NCBI GenBank assembly: GCA_947184155.2
Contig: CAMXCT020000843.1
Location: 140,754 to 204,753 of the forward strand
Direction of reading: 5' to 3'
Length of the DNA stretch: 64,000 bases
Source of the DNA: Cladocopium goreaui
Lineage: Eukaryota; Sar; Dinophyceae; Suessiales; Symbiodiniaceae
Position 1 is the first letter of the stretch. The number at the start of each line of letters is the position of its first letter. Both the position numbers and the translations under genes were made by a program. The notes under the pieces are model-generated. The model was not told the DNA's origin. It searched no databases and saw only the letters and a list, made by a program, of their open reading frames with translations. Positions 23,236 to 33,274 of the stretch are shown piece after piece.

Positions 23236-23307
23236 TGACCTGTTGGATGCCTGCACGCAGGAAACATGTTGGCAGCTTCAGCAAAACTTTGGGCCAGTTG
23301 CTTGGAA
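23236..23307 (+). CDS. Paralog 1, exon ending FGPVAWK
   Basis: Encodes a segment containing TQETCWQLQQNFGPVAWK, followed directly by GTAAAC, a possible donor. The second locus at about 47,165-47,230 aligns at the DNA level and ends with VAWK in the matching frame. Function unknown. Confidence 0.35.
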
Positions 23308-23411
23308 GGTAAACCACTTCTTACTCGACTGTAGCTTGACTGGAGTATAGGCAACAGCTGGTCTTCTTGATGAAAACACATTGCTTCCTCCTTTCGACGT
23401 CTCATGTGCAG

Positions 23412-23481
23412 GTATGACTTCAATCGCAAGCTTGGATCCCTGCCAGTTGCGAAGCAAATGGTGGAGAAGCTTTTTGAGTAG
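23412..23481 (+). CDS. Paralog 1, terminal exon
   Basis: After an acceptor-like CATGTGCAG, the frame reads YDFNRKLGSLPVAKQMVEKL and ends FE and TAG at 23,479-23,481. The second locus has YDFNRKPGSLPIAQRMIAKL, FQ and TAG at 47,384-47,452. Conservation of both the sequence and the stop position supports a true C-terminus. No recognised family. Confidence 0.5.
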
Positions 23482-23734
23482 GATCACAGTGCGTTGCTTC
23501 CCGCAGCCTGATTGTTTGGAGTCGTTCAATTGTTGCCTGGCGGTAACGGCCGATGGCCCTGCCATGCCGTACCCCCTATTTGCATTCTTTACTTGTCGCT
23601 CCTCAAACGGAGCCGGCTTTAGACTAGGGCAGATGAATGGATGGAGACGGAAGAGAACTAGGAGCTGAATCTTGCCGAACTTCTGCTCGAAAATCAATTT
23701 TCAAGCTACGAAATGCGCATGTGTACCAGCGTAC

Positions 23735-23892
23735 ATCCATACCTTCCATACCTACCTACCTGCATGCATGCATACATGCACACAAGCATACATGGATACA
23801 TGGATCCATGGATACCGGATGCATGCACACACACACATGCATACATGCTTACTTACCTACAGACAGATTGGCAGCCAGGCATGCATGTATAT
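23735..23892 (+). repeat. ATGC/ACCT tetranucleotide-like microsatellite
   Basis: Runs such as CCTACCTACCTGCATGCATG and repeated ATACATG/GCACAC words over about 155 bp. Open frames here translate to H/T/Y/C-rich repeats and are not genes. Confidence 0.7.
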
Positions 23893-24354
23893 GATGTATT
23901 CTAGGTTTCGTTTTTTTGCATATATGATGCCTTCTATCATAGTACTTCTCCATACTTTGCCTTTTTTACTGCCTGGTGAATCCGTGCGCTTTGCTTGCAT
24001 TTTGCCGTTTTTATTCGTTTTGAAACCTTCCAAGTCTTGGAAAGCGCACAGAAAGGCAGGTAACGACTACTGACTGAGGCGCTAAACCTTTGCTCACTCA
24101 CACTTGGCACTTGGAAACTGTAGCGTGTTGGCACGTCATGCCCAAGCCAAACAGCTAGCGGATGGGTAGAGCGTGCCCATGATGCTTGTAGAACGCCGAG
24201 AACGCCGGAGCGTGAGACTATGAGCACAATTGTGGAAGACTTTGCTGACGCTTTTGAGGCTGCTGAGTTGGCACACAGCAGCATGTTCCACACTGTTTCA
24301 GTTTTTTTTTTGTGTGTGCCAGCACGGAGACACACGTGACACGTATCATCATTT
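23893..24354. other. Non-coding stretch before the copia insertion
   Basis: No coding region is supported. It ends with the ATCAT copy that forms the left target duplication of the retrotransposon. Confidence 0.4.
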
Positions 24355-24359
24355 ATCAT
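24355..24359. repeat. Target site duplication, left (ATCAT)
   Basis: ATCAT immediately precedes the 5' LTR, and the same five bases follow the 3' LTR at 33,270-33,274. Five-base duplications are standard for Ty1/copia integrases. Confidence 0.85.
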
Positions 24360-24522
24360 TGAAGAATGAAGCACTTGGCAAGGATCATGCATGATCACCA
24401 GATGTGACCCGCCGTTGATTCATGGCTCACATGGCCCATTTGATTAGGCCTTCAGCCATTACATGTCTACGCTGTCGCTTCGGCAAAAGGCTTCGCTGAC
24501 GCTCTGCGCTTGAGTGTCTTCA
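24360..24522 (+). repeat. 5' LTR (163 bp)
   Basis: Starts TGAAGAATGAAGCACTTGG and ends GAGTGTCTTCA, so it has the TG..CA ends of LTRs. It is identical to 33,107-33,269 except one C/A difference in the first 20 bases. It is short for a copia LTR. No TATA-like box is obvious in it. Confidence 0.9.
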
Positions 24523-24523
24523 G

Positions 24524-24536
24524 TGGCACCGGAGCC
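24524..24536 (+). promoter_or_regulatory. Candidate primer binding site
   Basis: TGGCACCGGAGCC begins two bases after the LTR. A TGG start is expected of a tRNA 3'-end complement. It is not the initiator-Met pattern (TGGTATCAGAGC) common in plant copia elements, and I cannot name the tRNA. Confidence 0.4.
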
Positions 24537-24872
24537 TTCGTTCTTGGACCTTTGGCATTTGAGCTTGCTGCTGCTGCTTGCGCTGCGCTTCTGGTTCCTT
24601 GGCAGTGCACGGGGTACTCCTTGAACGTTCCTGTCACCAACCTCGTGGATCCTTGGATTTGAGGCGGCGGTGATTGAGGACAAAAAGGGTGCCGAGGGGT
24701 GATCTATTTGGGGGCATTTGTGGTGTTAGCATTTCATTTGAGCAAGCGTTCACTGGTTGCTGGCACGGCTGTCTTCATTTCAGATTACTTTTGGAATTCA
24801 TCCACTTTTGCTTGATAGTGACCCCTTTTGCGAGTTTCACGACGTCCCATTTTGGTGCCGTGCAGTTTCAAC

Positions 24873-25562
24873 ATGGCTGAGAAAGAAGAAGGCCATGGAG
24901 CATGGAGTAGGGTCCCTACCTGGGATGGTTCGCCACAGACATGGCGGTCTTTCCGAAGAGAAATGGCCTGGTGGACATCCTTGTCGGACCTGGAAAGTAC
25001 GAAGAGTACAACCTTGCTGCACGTTGGCTCTTGCGCCAAAGCGGTATAGTGACGGCTCGTGGAGAAGAGTTTACTCCAGATGAACTTGAACATCAACCTG
25101 AAGTGGTAGGCAAGGACCCAGCCACTGGAGAGGATGTAGTCCTCACCCCCGCCGATCCCTTGCGGGGGATCAAAATACTGATGAAGGCGCTTGAGGAGAT
25201 GAATGGAAAGACCACGTTAGACAAACGTGGAGAGCTGAGAAGCCAATTTTACCTGGAGCTCAAGCGACGCCCTGGAGAAAGAATCAGTGAGTTCTGCACG
25301 AGATTCAGAACGATGGTGGCAGATCTCCGACAAGAAGGTGTGACCTTACCGTCGGGCGAGCTTGGGTGGTTCTTGCGATCAAAGCTTGGATTAGACCAAC
25401 TGCGACTTCAGTTGCTTGACACTGCTTTGGGTGATGATATCGAAAAGGAAGTCCTTCGGCTGTTCAAAGAGCTGCACAGTCAGGATCCTTTGGTTTGTCG
25501 ACAGCAGGCGGACAGCAGACCTCCTTTGTTGCAGCGTTTTCTCAGTCAGCAATCGGGTCCTA
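24873..25562 (+). pseudogene. copia gag (frameshifted)
   Basis: Begins ATGGCTGAGAAAGAAGAAGG (MAEKEEGHGAWSRVPTWDG), a start followed by the W..VP.WDGSP..W..F..E..WW pattern seen in dinoflagellate copia Gag proteins. The frame changes near 24,990-25,005, where one base appears missing. It then continues through YNLAARWLLRQSG, GELRSQFYLELKRRPGERIS and ELGWFLRSKLGLDQLRL to KELHSQDPLV. A second frame change near 25,562 leads into the zinc-knuckle region. Gag would form the particle that packages element RNA. The product is not made intact from this copy. Confidence 0.75.
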
Positions 25563-25563
25563 G

Positions 25564-27105
25564 ACTCCCTCTATGGCAAGCTCTGCAACTAGATCCTTCA
25601 AGTCTGGTGCCTCGTCGGCGGCCAGTCGTTTTAGTGCGGCTAGGCGACCACCTCCGAAGCAAGTCATGGTTTCTGAGGTTGAAGAGGCGGAGGCTGATGA
25701 TGATGAAGAGATGGTTGAAGACTCCCAGGATCAATATTCCTTGGAGGAGCTCATGCAGACTGAGGCAGAAGCCTTAGCAGCGGAGTTGGATGCTGCTGCC
25801 GAAGAAGGGCTGGACCCAGCCACCTTGCAAGAGATCGAAGACTCTGTGGAGACGGCAGCAGAAGCACTTCTCACTATGCGGGAAGCCAAGACTCGTTTAC
25901 AAGAGGTCAAGAAAGGCCGTGGCCATGGAAAGACTGATGGCAGCGACAAGAAAGGGACTGCAGCCAAGAAGCAGTCCGGCAAGCATCCATGTTTTGATTG
26001 TGGACTTCCAGGGCACTGGGCTGGAGATCCTGAATGTCAAAAGCCTGGCCAGAATTTGGGCCGCAAGTCTCCTCCCAAGAAGGCCAAGCAGGTCAAAGTG
26101 GTGGAAACCTTGAACACCGAGCATGTTGTTGAAGAGCTGGACACCCAGACGAATGAAGCGCTGGCAGTTGTTTCAGAACCAGGCTTGATTTCAGATTCTT
26201 TGGTGCAAGCTGTTAGTGATGCACATGGACTGCGGGAAGTGAAGGCGATGTCACCCGCAATTCTGGCTTGTGACAAGCGTTTGGTGGGTGCTCTTGACTC
26301 TGCATGCAATCGCACTTGCACAGGACCTGAATGGCTCAAAGGTTTTTTGGCTGGATTGAAGGATGCTCCTCAGGAGATTCAAGACTTGGTAGTTTCACGA
26401 CCAGAGCGAGAGGTTTTCAGATTTGGCAATGGAGGGACGCAAACCAGTGAGGAAAGATGGCGTTTGCCGGCAGTTGTGGGCGGGGAACTGATTTGTTTTT
26501 GGACTTCATTAGTACCTGTGCCTTCATTGGGCCTTCTTCTTGGAAGGGATTTCTTAGAGGCAGTGGGCGCCGACATGAGCTTTGCCCGGCGCATTTTGAT
26601 GTGTGAGCATTTGAACTCGGTTCCCATTCCTCTTCATCAACTGACTGCAGGCCATTATTTGCTTCACCTCCTGCCCTCCAGTTGGCCAGGTGTGGTTTCC
26701 CAGAAACGTTGGAAGCGATTGGGTGTTGATGGCGTTTTGGAACTTCAGTTGTCTATGAAGGATTGGCTGAACAAGCGTTTTGGAGGTGGTGTCAGTCGTG
26801 CTGTCAGAGCTCATGATCATCTCTTGACAGAACATAGTCTTCAAGCTGGCCGCATGGTTCTGGCTCAAGCCTCAATGACTTCAGCACCTGTGCTGAAACC
26901 CAATTCGACATCTGCGCCTACTACCAGTCCAAGTGCGAGTTCTCAACCTGTGAATGGAGAGCCAGTCTCATCTTTTGGGATGGAGACGACTGGTGCTTCG
27001 CAGTCAAGAGCGAAGCGTGTGGGCCGCAAAAGGTCTTCTGCTGTGGCTGCTCCAAAAGCCCTGGCTGCGCTTCTTGCCCTTGCCGTATCCATGAACCACT
27101 ACTCT
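25564..27105 (+). pseudogene. copia nucleocapsid zinc knuckle and protease region
   Basis: This frame is open from 25,564. An acidic segment (EVEEAEADDDEEMVEDSQDQ) and a Lys-rich linker lead to a zinc knuckle at 25,990-26,037 with spacing C-x2-C-x4-H-x6-C, two residues longer than the usual final gap. A retropepsin-like site follows: ALDSACNRTCTG with the presumed catalytic Asp at 26,296, and the distal LLLGRDFLEAVGADM at about 26,533-26,575. The protease has D-S-A where D-S/T-G is usual. A basic linker and a hydrophobic helix (ALAALLALAV) follow before the next frame change near 27,100. Confidence 0.7.
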
Positions 27106-27940
27106 GCAGCAGTGGAAGGAGCAAGCCCTCAGGCAGGCCATGGATGGAATCATCCCAAAGCAGCACTTGAAGAAGGCGGAGTTGGCTCAGACCTTCAACA
27201 TGCAGAACCTTGGGAATTGCAGCCATTTGCGAGACCGGCTGGGTCTGGCAGTGTCTTTCATGGAAGACCCCAAGGTGGAAGGGATGCTGTGTGGCCGAGC
27301 CGTGAAAGGCCTGGGGGCCAAGTTGAAGAAACAGGCCCAGGCCGAGGCCTTGGAAGCCGCGAAGGCGGCAGAGGAAGCTGGCAGTCGAGAGCAAGAAGCA
27401 CGATCCATGATTGGACCAAAGGGCGGCTTACCGACCCTGCGTGGAGATCTTCTGCGCCTGGCGGCGCTGCTGCATGTGAAGGTGGAGGATGGCGACACGG
27501 TGACCCAGCTGAAAGAGAAGATCAAACCGACTGTGGCCTTGCTCAAGGAGAAGCCCGAACCGAAAGTGAAAGCCAAAAGCAAGGGCCAAGCTCGTGGAGC
27601 AATTCCCAAATCAGCCCCACGTCATGCGACGTGCTCGTCAGTGAGCATGAACGATCGGCCTTTGACAGTCATCGCCGACCAACAGCGGCAACTAGGCGTC
27701 ATGGTGGATCATCTGGCCCGAGAGATTTCTGCTCTTCGGCGGCCCATGGTGGAGCAAGAGTCGGAGGAAGTGGAGGAGGCAGAGATGATTTCCGAACGAG
27801 AGTGGACTCCCTCAGAGATTGCGCAGTTGAATGCAGACGCCTACGAAGAGCTGTACAGGGACAGGTTGATGGCCCAGTATGGAGAGGAAAGGCTGATCGG
27901 CCTGACCAGCGACGAGATCGAGCAAGCAACGGATCCTTAG
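27100..27940 (+). pseudogene. copia linker protein segment, frameshifted
   Basis: The protein-like frame reads LQQWKEQALRQAMDGIIPKQ, then a coiled-coil-like AEALEAAKAAEEAGSREQEA. Next come GPKGGLPTLRGDLLRLAALL with a SAP-like look, and MNDRPLTVIADQQRQLGVMV. It ends ..GLTSDEIEQATDP and TAG. This region lies between protease and the methyltransferase-like module in related elements. The SAP comparison is a weak impression. Entry and exit both need frame changes, at about 27,100 and 27,940. Confidence 0.55.
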
Positions 27941-28760
27941 AAGATCCTCCAAATCCTTTTGTGCTTGACCAGAAGTTGAAGCGGAATCAAGCGCAACTCA
28001 TTGCTCAGGCGTGGAAAAGACATGAGGAAGATCGTCGCAAAGTTTCCCTGGGCCCTAGCCAGCTGAAGGAGATTTTGGTTGCTCAACATGAACAAGAATT
28101 TCGACACTTCATGAATGATGAGACCTTTTTCCAATCGGTGATCCTAGACCCTGCACCGAAGGAGGTTTTTGAGAATGTGGCAGCCCCTGGGTATGTCAAA
28201 GCCCCAGCGAATGCCCAGGTTTCTGAACGCTCCCAGGCTTTTGTCTCTAAGGATCCCCTTGTGTCTGAAGTCTGAAGTGTACACGAACTCTCAGAATTTC
28301 ATGAAGGAGGCATTGAAAAGAGGGCATCAAGTTGGCACTCCAATGTCTTTAGAAACTGGCTGGGACTTTCGACGTGCTGACCATCGAAAGAGAGCATATC
28401 AGACTGTCATGGATGAGAAGCCATTCTGTTTGATCATTGCTTTTCCATGTGGTGGTTTCAGCCCGTTGCAGTTTTTGAATCCTCATGGCCTCGAAGGTTT
28501 GCCTCAGAGGCGTCAGGAGAGTTTGGAGTTGATGAGATTTGGCATAGAACTGGCAAAATTGCAAGTTCGGGAGGGCAGACACCAGACACTTCATTTTGGA
28601 GAATCCTTTGCCTAGTGCTGCCTGGAAAGAACCCGAAATGCAAGCGTTTTTGGAAGAGTATCAGATTGACACTGCTGTCTTTGATCAATGTCGATATGGC
28701 CCCAAAAGCCTGGCCGGCCGCCCGCATAGGAAGGCCACCAAGATAGCAAGTTCAAGTGAT
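27941..28760 (+). pseudogene. Cytosine methyltransferase-like module in copia polyprotein
   Basis: KLKRNQAQLIAQAWKRHEED is followed by a short Rossmann-like domain. CLIIAFPCGGFSPLQFLNP has the PC motif at 28,445. About 50 residues later ENPLPSAAW has the ENP motif at 28,599, and then AVFDQCRYGP..GRPHRKAT. The PC(x)xFS and EN[VP] pair recalls motifs IV and VI of C5-cytosine methyltransferases. Motif IV has PCG rather than PCQ, and the SAM-binding FxGxG motif is not evident, so activity is doubtful. Two exact 7 bp tandem duplications (28,263-28,276 and 28,576-28,589) each shift the frame inside it. Methyltransferase capture by Symbiodinium copia elements has been reported, which makes the assignment plausible. 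Confidence 0.55.
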
Positions 28761-28779
28761 GCAGTCATCAAGTCTGTGG

Positions 28780-30145
28780 ATGGCAATCGGTGCACGCGCA
28801 CCCATGTTCATGATCCAGTCATTGGTGGTGCTAAGGTGACGGCTCGTGCCGGCATTTATCCTCGAGCTCTGGCACGCGCCATGGTTCGAAGTGTCGAGGA
28901 GCAGTTCGAGAAGCAGTATGACTTGAACTCTGGCAATGTTGGTGAAGTCCTAGCAGCGGAGGCGGAGGATGATGAGGGGATTGATTTTGTTCAGAACAGT
29001 GGTGCGTTTGCTTTGAATGAAGATGATCTTTCAGATGTGGAAGAGCAAACGGAAGATGATAGCCAAGGGCGCATCAGCCAGTCAGTCAAGCTTGCAATTC
29101 GCAGACTCCATGAGAATACGGGCCACCGTAGCAATGTTCGCTTGGCGCGGGCATTGGCTATCGCCGGAGCCCCTCCTGAGGCAATCATTGCGGCGAAACG
29201 GCATCGATGTGATGTTTGTGCCGAACGAGTCGCTCCTAAAGTTCGTCGGCCTGCTTCTTTGCCTACACCCCGTGACATGGGTGATCAGGTGCACATTGAT
29301 TTGCTGGAAATTGAAGACATCAAAGAGAACAAGTTCTTTGTGGTTCATTGCACGGATAGTGCAACGCGTTTTCAGATGGCCGAAGTCTTGAAGGACAAGT
29401 CGACCGCCAGTGTGGTGCGCTTCTTGTCCACCAAATGGCTTCCTGTTTTTGGTGCACCCCGTGTTTTGGTGGCAGACCAAGGGAGAGAGTTCATCTCTTG
29501 GGAAATGGAAGAGTGGGCATCTTCAGTGTCTACGTTGCTTCATCACATCGCGGTGCAAGCCCCCTGGCAGAATGGAATAGCAGAAAGATCTGGCGGTGCT
29601 CTCAAGGCAGTTCTTTCAGCGATTGTGGCTGCTCAAAGCGTGCTTGCTTGGCTTTGACGACATGCAGGTGGCTCTGGGTGAGGCAGTCTATGCCTGCAAT
29701 GCAGATATCAATGAGTCTGGAGCTTCGCCTTTTCAAGCAGCTGTGGGCCGCCAGCCCCGTATGGTTGGCGATGTCCTTGGTGGAATCCAGAATCGCCTGG
29801 CCGAACACGGTCTGGTATCTTCAAAGCCTTCACTAGCACGACAGATTGCCATGCGGGAGACCGCCAAGGTGTCCATGTGCCGTTTGCATTTCAGCAGAGG
29901 CCTGAGAAAGGCAGAGCTGGCGAGATCAAGAAGCACAACTATTGAAGAAGCTCCAGCCCCGGGAACAGTCTGTTATTTTTACAGACCAGTGAGATACAAT
30001 CGAAAAGGTGCTGGCAGCAGGAAGAAGTTGACTCTGAAACGCTGGCATGGGCCAGCCTTGCTGGTGGCTTTGGAAGGGCATGCATCAGCCTTCTTGTCCT
30101 ACAAAGGCCAACTGACCAAATGTGCGTTGGAGCATGTCAGGGTCG
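28780..30145 (+). pseudogene. copia integrase (frameshifted)
   Basis: The N-terminal zinc finger has H at 29,109, H at 29,124, C at 29,208 and C at 29,217 (H-x4-H-x27-C-x2-C). The catalytic triad is visible as D in VHIDLLEIE (29,298), D in LVADQGREFIS (29,475) and E in QNGIAERSGG (29,583), the DD35E core of retroviral-type integrases. A frame change at about 29,640 coincides with a GCTTGCTT word, one GCTT unit being extra (+4). After it the domain continues DDMQVALGEAVYACN, and the C-terminal part has GTVCYFYRPVRYNRKG..KRWHGPALLVA, an SH3-like fold position in copia integrases. Confidence 0.8.
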
Positions 30146-30960
30146 CTTCGACAATGGAGCAAATTGCGGCTGAGACCTGGCGTGAAGCGATTGATGAGGT
30201 GGTGGAAGCCGCACGACAGGATGCAGCTCGACAAGAGCCTGAGGAAGCTCCAGTTGTAGATGCTGAGAGCTTGCCAGCTGGAGAAAATCCAAGAACCCCA
30301 GCATTCTTGCCTTCTACTCCGGCGCCGGCGGCACTTCAACCTGCTTCAGCCGATGGTGGTGCCGACCTGCCACCGTTGCAGCCTCAAAAACTGGTGGGAG
30401 CTATGCTATCTCTTGGTGATGAAGGGGGTAGTGGCTTGGTATCAGTTCCTGGACCGCGCCGGATGAGTGATGTTTCATCCAGAGCCGCGGCCTCTTCAAT
30501 TCCTGGATCGCGCCGGATGAGTGATGTTTCATCCAGAGCTGCGGCCTCTTCAATTCCGCCATTGCCCAGACCCTTGCCTTTGTCTCAGACCATTGAGAAA
30601 GCCCAGAGGTTGGACGCCACAGCAGGGGTGAAACGACCTGCTGAGATTGGTGCCAGTGACTACAAGGATGCTCAAGACGTGGCTGACGGTGGAGCAGCCT
30701 CGGCGGCTGAACCTTCAAGGGTAGCAGATGCCTTGCTGGTCTCTAAGGAAGATATTTTTGCTTCCTTGGGGGATCCGTCAGTTCATCCTTTGGTGCACAT
30801 CCACAATGGTGCTTGTTTGGATCGACTCCGACCTTTGGAGAGTCGTGTCAATGATCATGGCTCCTGGCATGGAAGATGGCATCTTCCCTCTCAGTCAGAA
30901 TGGGAAACACGCAGCAAGCTTGGTTTGTCCTGGCCTATAGGCAGTGATGATGTGGAAGAT
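30146..30960 (+). pseudogene. copia integrase-RT linker
   Basis: This linker is Ala/Pro/Ser-rich, with an internal 60 bp tandem repeat (RRMSDVSSRAAASSIPG, twice, at about 30,460-30,560). It continues GRWHLPSQSEWETRSKLGLS before the RT. Linkers of this type vary between elements, and the repeat may be a recent expansion. Confidence 0.5.
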
Positions 30961-32090
30961 TCACATGAAGCCTGTGCAGTTCAAGCGGCCCGGAAGGAAT
31001 ACTTCTGGAAGAGCATGACCGATGAGCAGAAGAAGGAGTTCAAAGAAGCTGCAACCCAAGCGTGGTCTGTTTGGGCAGAGAATGATGCTTTGCAGATCTT
31101 GAGCGATGAGGAGGCAGCAAAGGTGCGTCAGAAGTTGAAGCAGAACAAAGAATCTGACAGCAAGATTCTGACCCCAAGGTATGTTTTCACAGACAAACAT
31201 GAAGCCTTGAGGACTCCGACCAATCCTTTGCCTTTGAAAGCTCGTGCGCGCATCGTGGTTCCTGGCTTTAAGGATGTCATGGCCTTCAGCATTCGCAAAG
31301 ATGCTCCTACCGCGTCTCGAATCAGCCAGCACATGTTGTTCATCATGACGGCAAGTTTCAAGAAAGCCAAGAAAGCCTGGAGATTGATGAGTACAGATGT
31401 GAAGAGCGCCTTCATGAAGGGCGACCCTTTTCTGGCAGGGACTCGTGAGCTTTACATGGAGAACATCCGTGGCCATAGTGGTGAACCTCTATAGCCTTTT
31501 CCTGCACTTGGCTTGGCCCGAGTCTGCAAGGGAGTCTTTGGTTTGTCGGATGCCCCTAGACAGTGGTATTTGCGATTGAACAAAGACTTGGAAGCGCTGG
31601 GTTGGGAGAGAAGCAGTCTTGATTATGCTTGCTGGTTGCTGTGGTCGGAAGACCGAACTACTCTGGATGGCATTCTTCTTTCGCATGTTGATGATTTGCT
31701 TCTTGGTGGTAACCTGCGAGCTCAAGAATCACTCCTTTCTCTTGGCGAATCCTTGAGTTTTGGGTCAGTTGAATATGATGATTTTGTTTACTGTGGGAAA
31801 AGAATCCGACAAAGAGCAGATGGAACAATCACTATTTCCATGGTAGAGTATCATCAAAACCTCAAGCCCATCGTCATTCCTGCGCATCGCAGAGCACAAC
31901 CTGATGCTGAGCTATCAGAAGCAGAACGACGCCAGCTTCGAGCAGTTCTAGGCTCTCTGCAGTGGTTGGTAGCCCAATTGAGAATCGACCAAGGATTTTC
32001 TTTGTCTAGCCTTCAAGGGGAGAAACCTCGAGTTCAGACTTTGGTCAAAGCAAACGTGCTTTTGAAGAAGTTCAAGATGCACCCTCGTTT
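30961..32090 (+). pseudogene. copia reverse transcriptase (RVT_2 type) with in-frame stop
   Basis: Palm and finger motifs appear in order: LKARARIVVPGFKD, DAPTASRISQHMLF, WRLMSTDVKSAFMKGD with the first catalytic Asp, then GVFGLSDAPRQWYLRL, and HVDDLLLGG with the Asp pair at 31,690-31,695. The Y of the usual YVDD is H here. A TAG at 31,492-31,494 lies in the same frame between FMKGD..SGEPL and PFPALGLARVCKG, so it is a nonsense codon and not a frameshift. Confidence 0.85.
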
Positions 32091-33141
32091 TGAATTGACC
32101 TTCAAGCCCCTAGATTTGGATGGAGCTGGCATCCTGGTCATCACAGATGCGTCCTTGGGGAATGTGACCAAGGAAGGTTGTGCAGAGGGTTCTGTGACAG
32201 AACGCGTGTTTTCACAGAGTGCCTATTTTGTCCTGGTGGCCGACCGTCACCTGATGTCGGGCAAGGAAGGGAACTTTGGAATTCTTGATGCAAGATCCCA
32301 TAGGATCCCACGCGTCTGCCGCTCCACTTTTGGAGCAGAACTACTTGGTGCTGAAGAAGGACTGGACAATGGTCAGTTCGCTCGTGGCATGCTTGCTTTG
32401 ATGCTGGGATATCCAATGAATGGACGCTGTGCAGATGGCGTCATGGATGCTGTCCCGCTGATGCAAGTCACTGACGCCAAGGATGTTTTCGACAAGGGTA
32501 GCTCTGACACTCCAACGTATGGATCACAGAAAAGCTTGGCATTCACCATTGCATGGATGAGGTCAATCCTAGCTCGTCCAAACACTTGCCTGCGCTGGAC
32601 ATCGACCGAGAACATGTTTGTGGACGCGGGAACTAAGGAGATGGATGTTGATCATATGCATCGCATTATCCAGAGCGGAACTTGGAGCGTGGAGTTCAAC
32701 CAGACCTACGTGAAGCAGACCTCCAGGAAGACGAAAGCTTCTGTAGCTTCTGAGAGTGGAAATTCAGAGTTGGTAGGCGAGAATTTAGATTCATCCCATC
32801 CTATTTTCCCTTTCTTAGCTCAGCTTAGTGGTAGTCCTGGTTGGCATTTCCGAGATTCGCTGGTAATTCATGTAGCCAAGGGTGCGACGTCGTACAGAGT
32901 TCCAACTGCTAGATTTGAGTCTAGCGACTTTCCTTTGCGCTCGACGTATGCACGATTTGATCTGAAGGATGGCAGATCAACCTGGCGCATTCTGGAAGAT
33001 GGCGTCAGGTATACAGAACTAGCCAACAAGCAAGCTGTTTTTGGAGGCGTGGCCAACATCCTGGTGAGCATTTTTCGATCTCTTGCCAACAAAGATATAG
33101 ACCAGCTGAAGAATGAAGCAATTGGCAAGGATCATGCATGA
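32091..33141 (+). pseudogene. copia RNase H and C-terminal extension
   Basis: RNase H is seen in ILVITDASLGN (Asp at 32,146), STFGAELLGAEE (Glu), LMQVTDAKDVFD (Asp) and TSTENMFVDAGTKEM (Asp), in the order known for copia RNase H. About 140 further residues follow, with GWHFRDSLVIHVAKGATSYR and VFGGVANILVSIFRSL. The frame ends at TGA 33,139-33,141, which is 32 bp inside the 3' LTR, so the last residues are LTR-encoded. Confidence 0.8.
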
Positions 33142-33269
33142 TCACCAGATGTGACCCGCCGTTGATTCATGGCTCACATGGCCCATTTGATTAGGCCTTC
33201 AGCCATTACATGTCTACGCTGTCGCTTCGGCAAAAGGCTTCGCTGACGCTCTGCGCTTGAGTGTCTTCA
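33107..33269 (+). repeat. 3' LTR (163 bp)
   Basis: Starts TGAAGAATGAAGCAATTGG, ends GAGTGTCTTCA. One mismatch against the 5' LTR. No clear polypurine tract precedes it (GATATAGACCAGC), which is unusual for plus-strand priming. Confidence 0.9.
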
Positions 33270-33274
33270 ATCAT
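33270..33274. repeat. Target site duplication, right (ATCAT)
   Basis: Matches 24,355-24,359 exactly and confirms the LTR boundaries. Confidence 0.85.

Larger units (their letters stand above)
24360..33269 (+). mobile_element. Complete Ty1/copia LTR retrotransposon, coding region broken
   Basis: The element is 8.9 kb, with 163 bp LTRs (TG...CA), a perfect ATCAT target duplication, and the domain order Gag, zinc knuckle, protease, methyltransferase-like module, integrase, reverse transcriptase, RNase H. Integrase before RT defines Ty1/copia. The LTRs differ at one base, which argues for recent insertion. The coding region is nevertheless broken by frame changes near 24,995, 25,562, 27,100, 27,940, 28,270, 28,585 and 29,640 and by an in-frame TAG at 31,492. 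It lies about 0.9 kb downstream of paralog 1 and in the same orientation. It needs helper proteins in trans to move. Confidence 0.92.

Noticed and set aside
25573-28275. Single 900-codon frame as one protein
   Set aside because: Between about 27,100 and 27,940 this frame turns into Gly/Arg-rich noise, while another frame carries the protein-like sequence. It is a composite of two true segments and an out-of-frame stretch.
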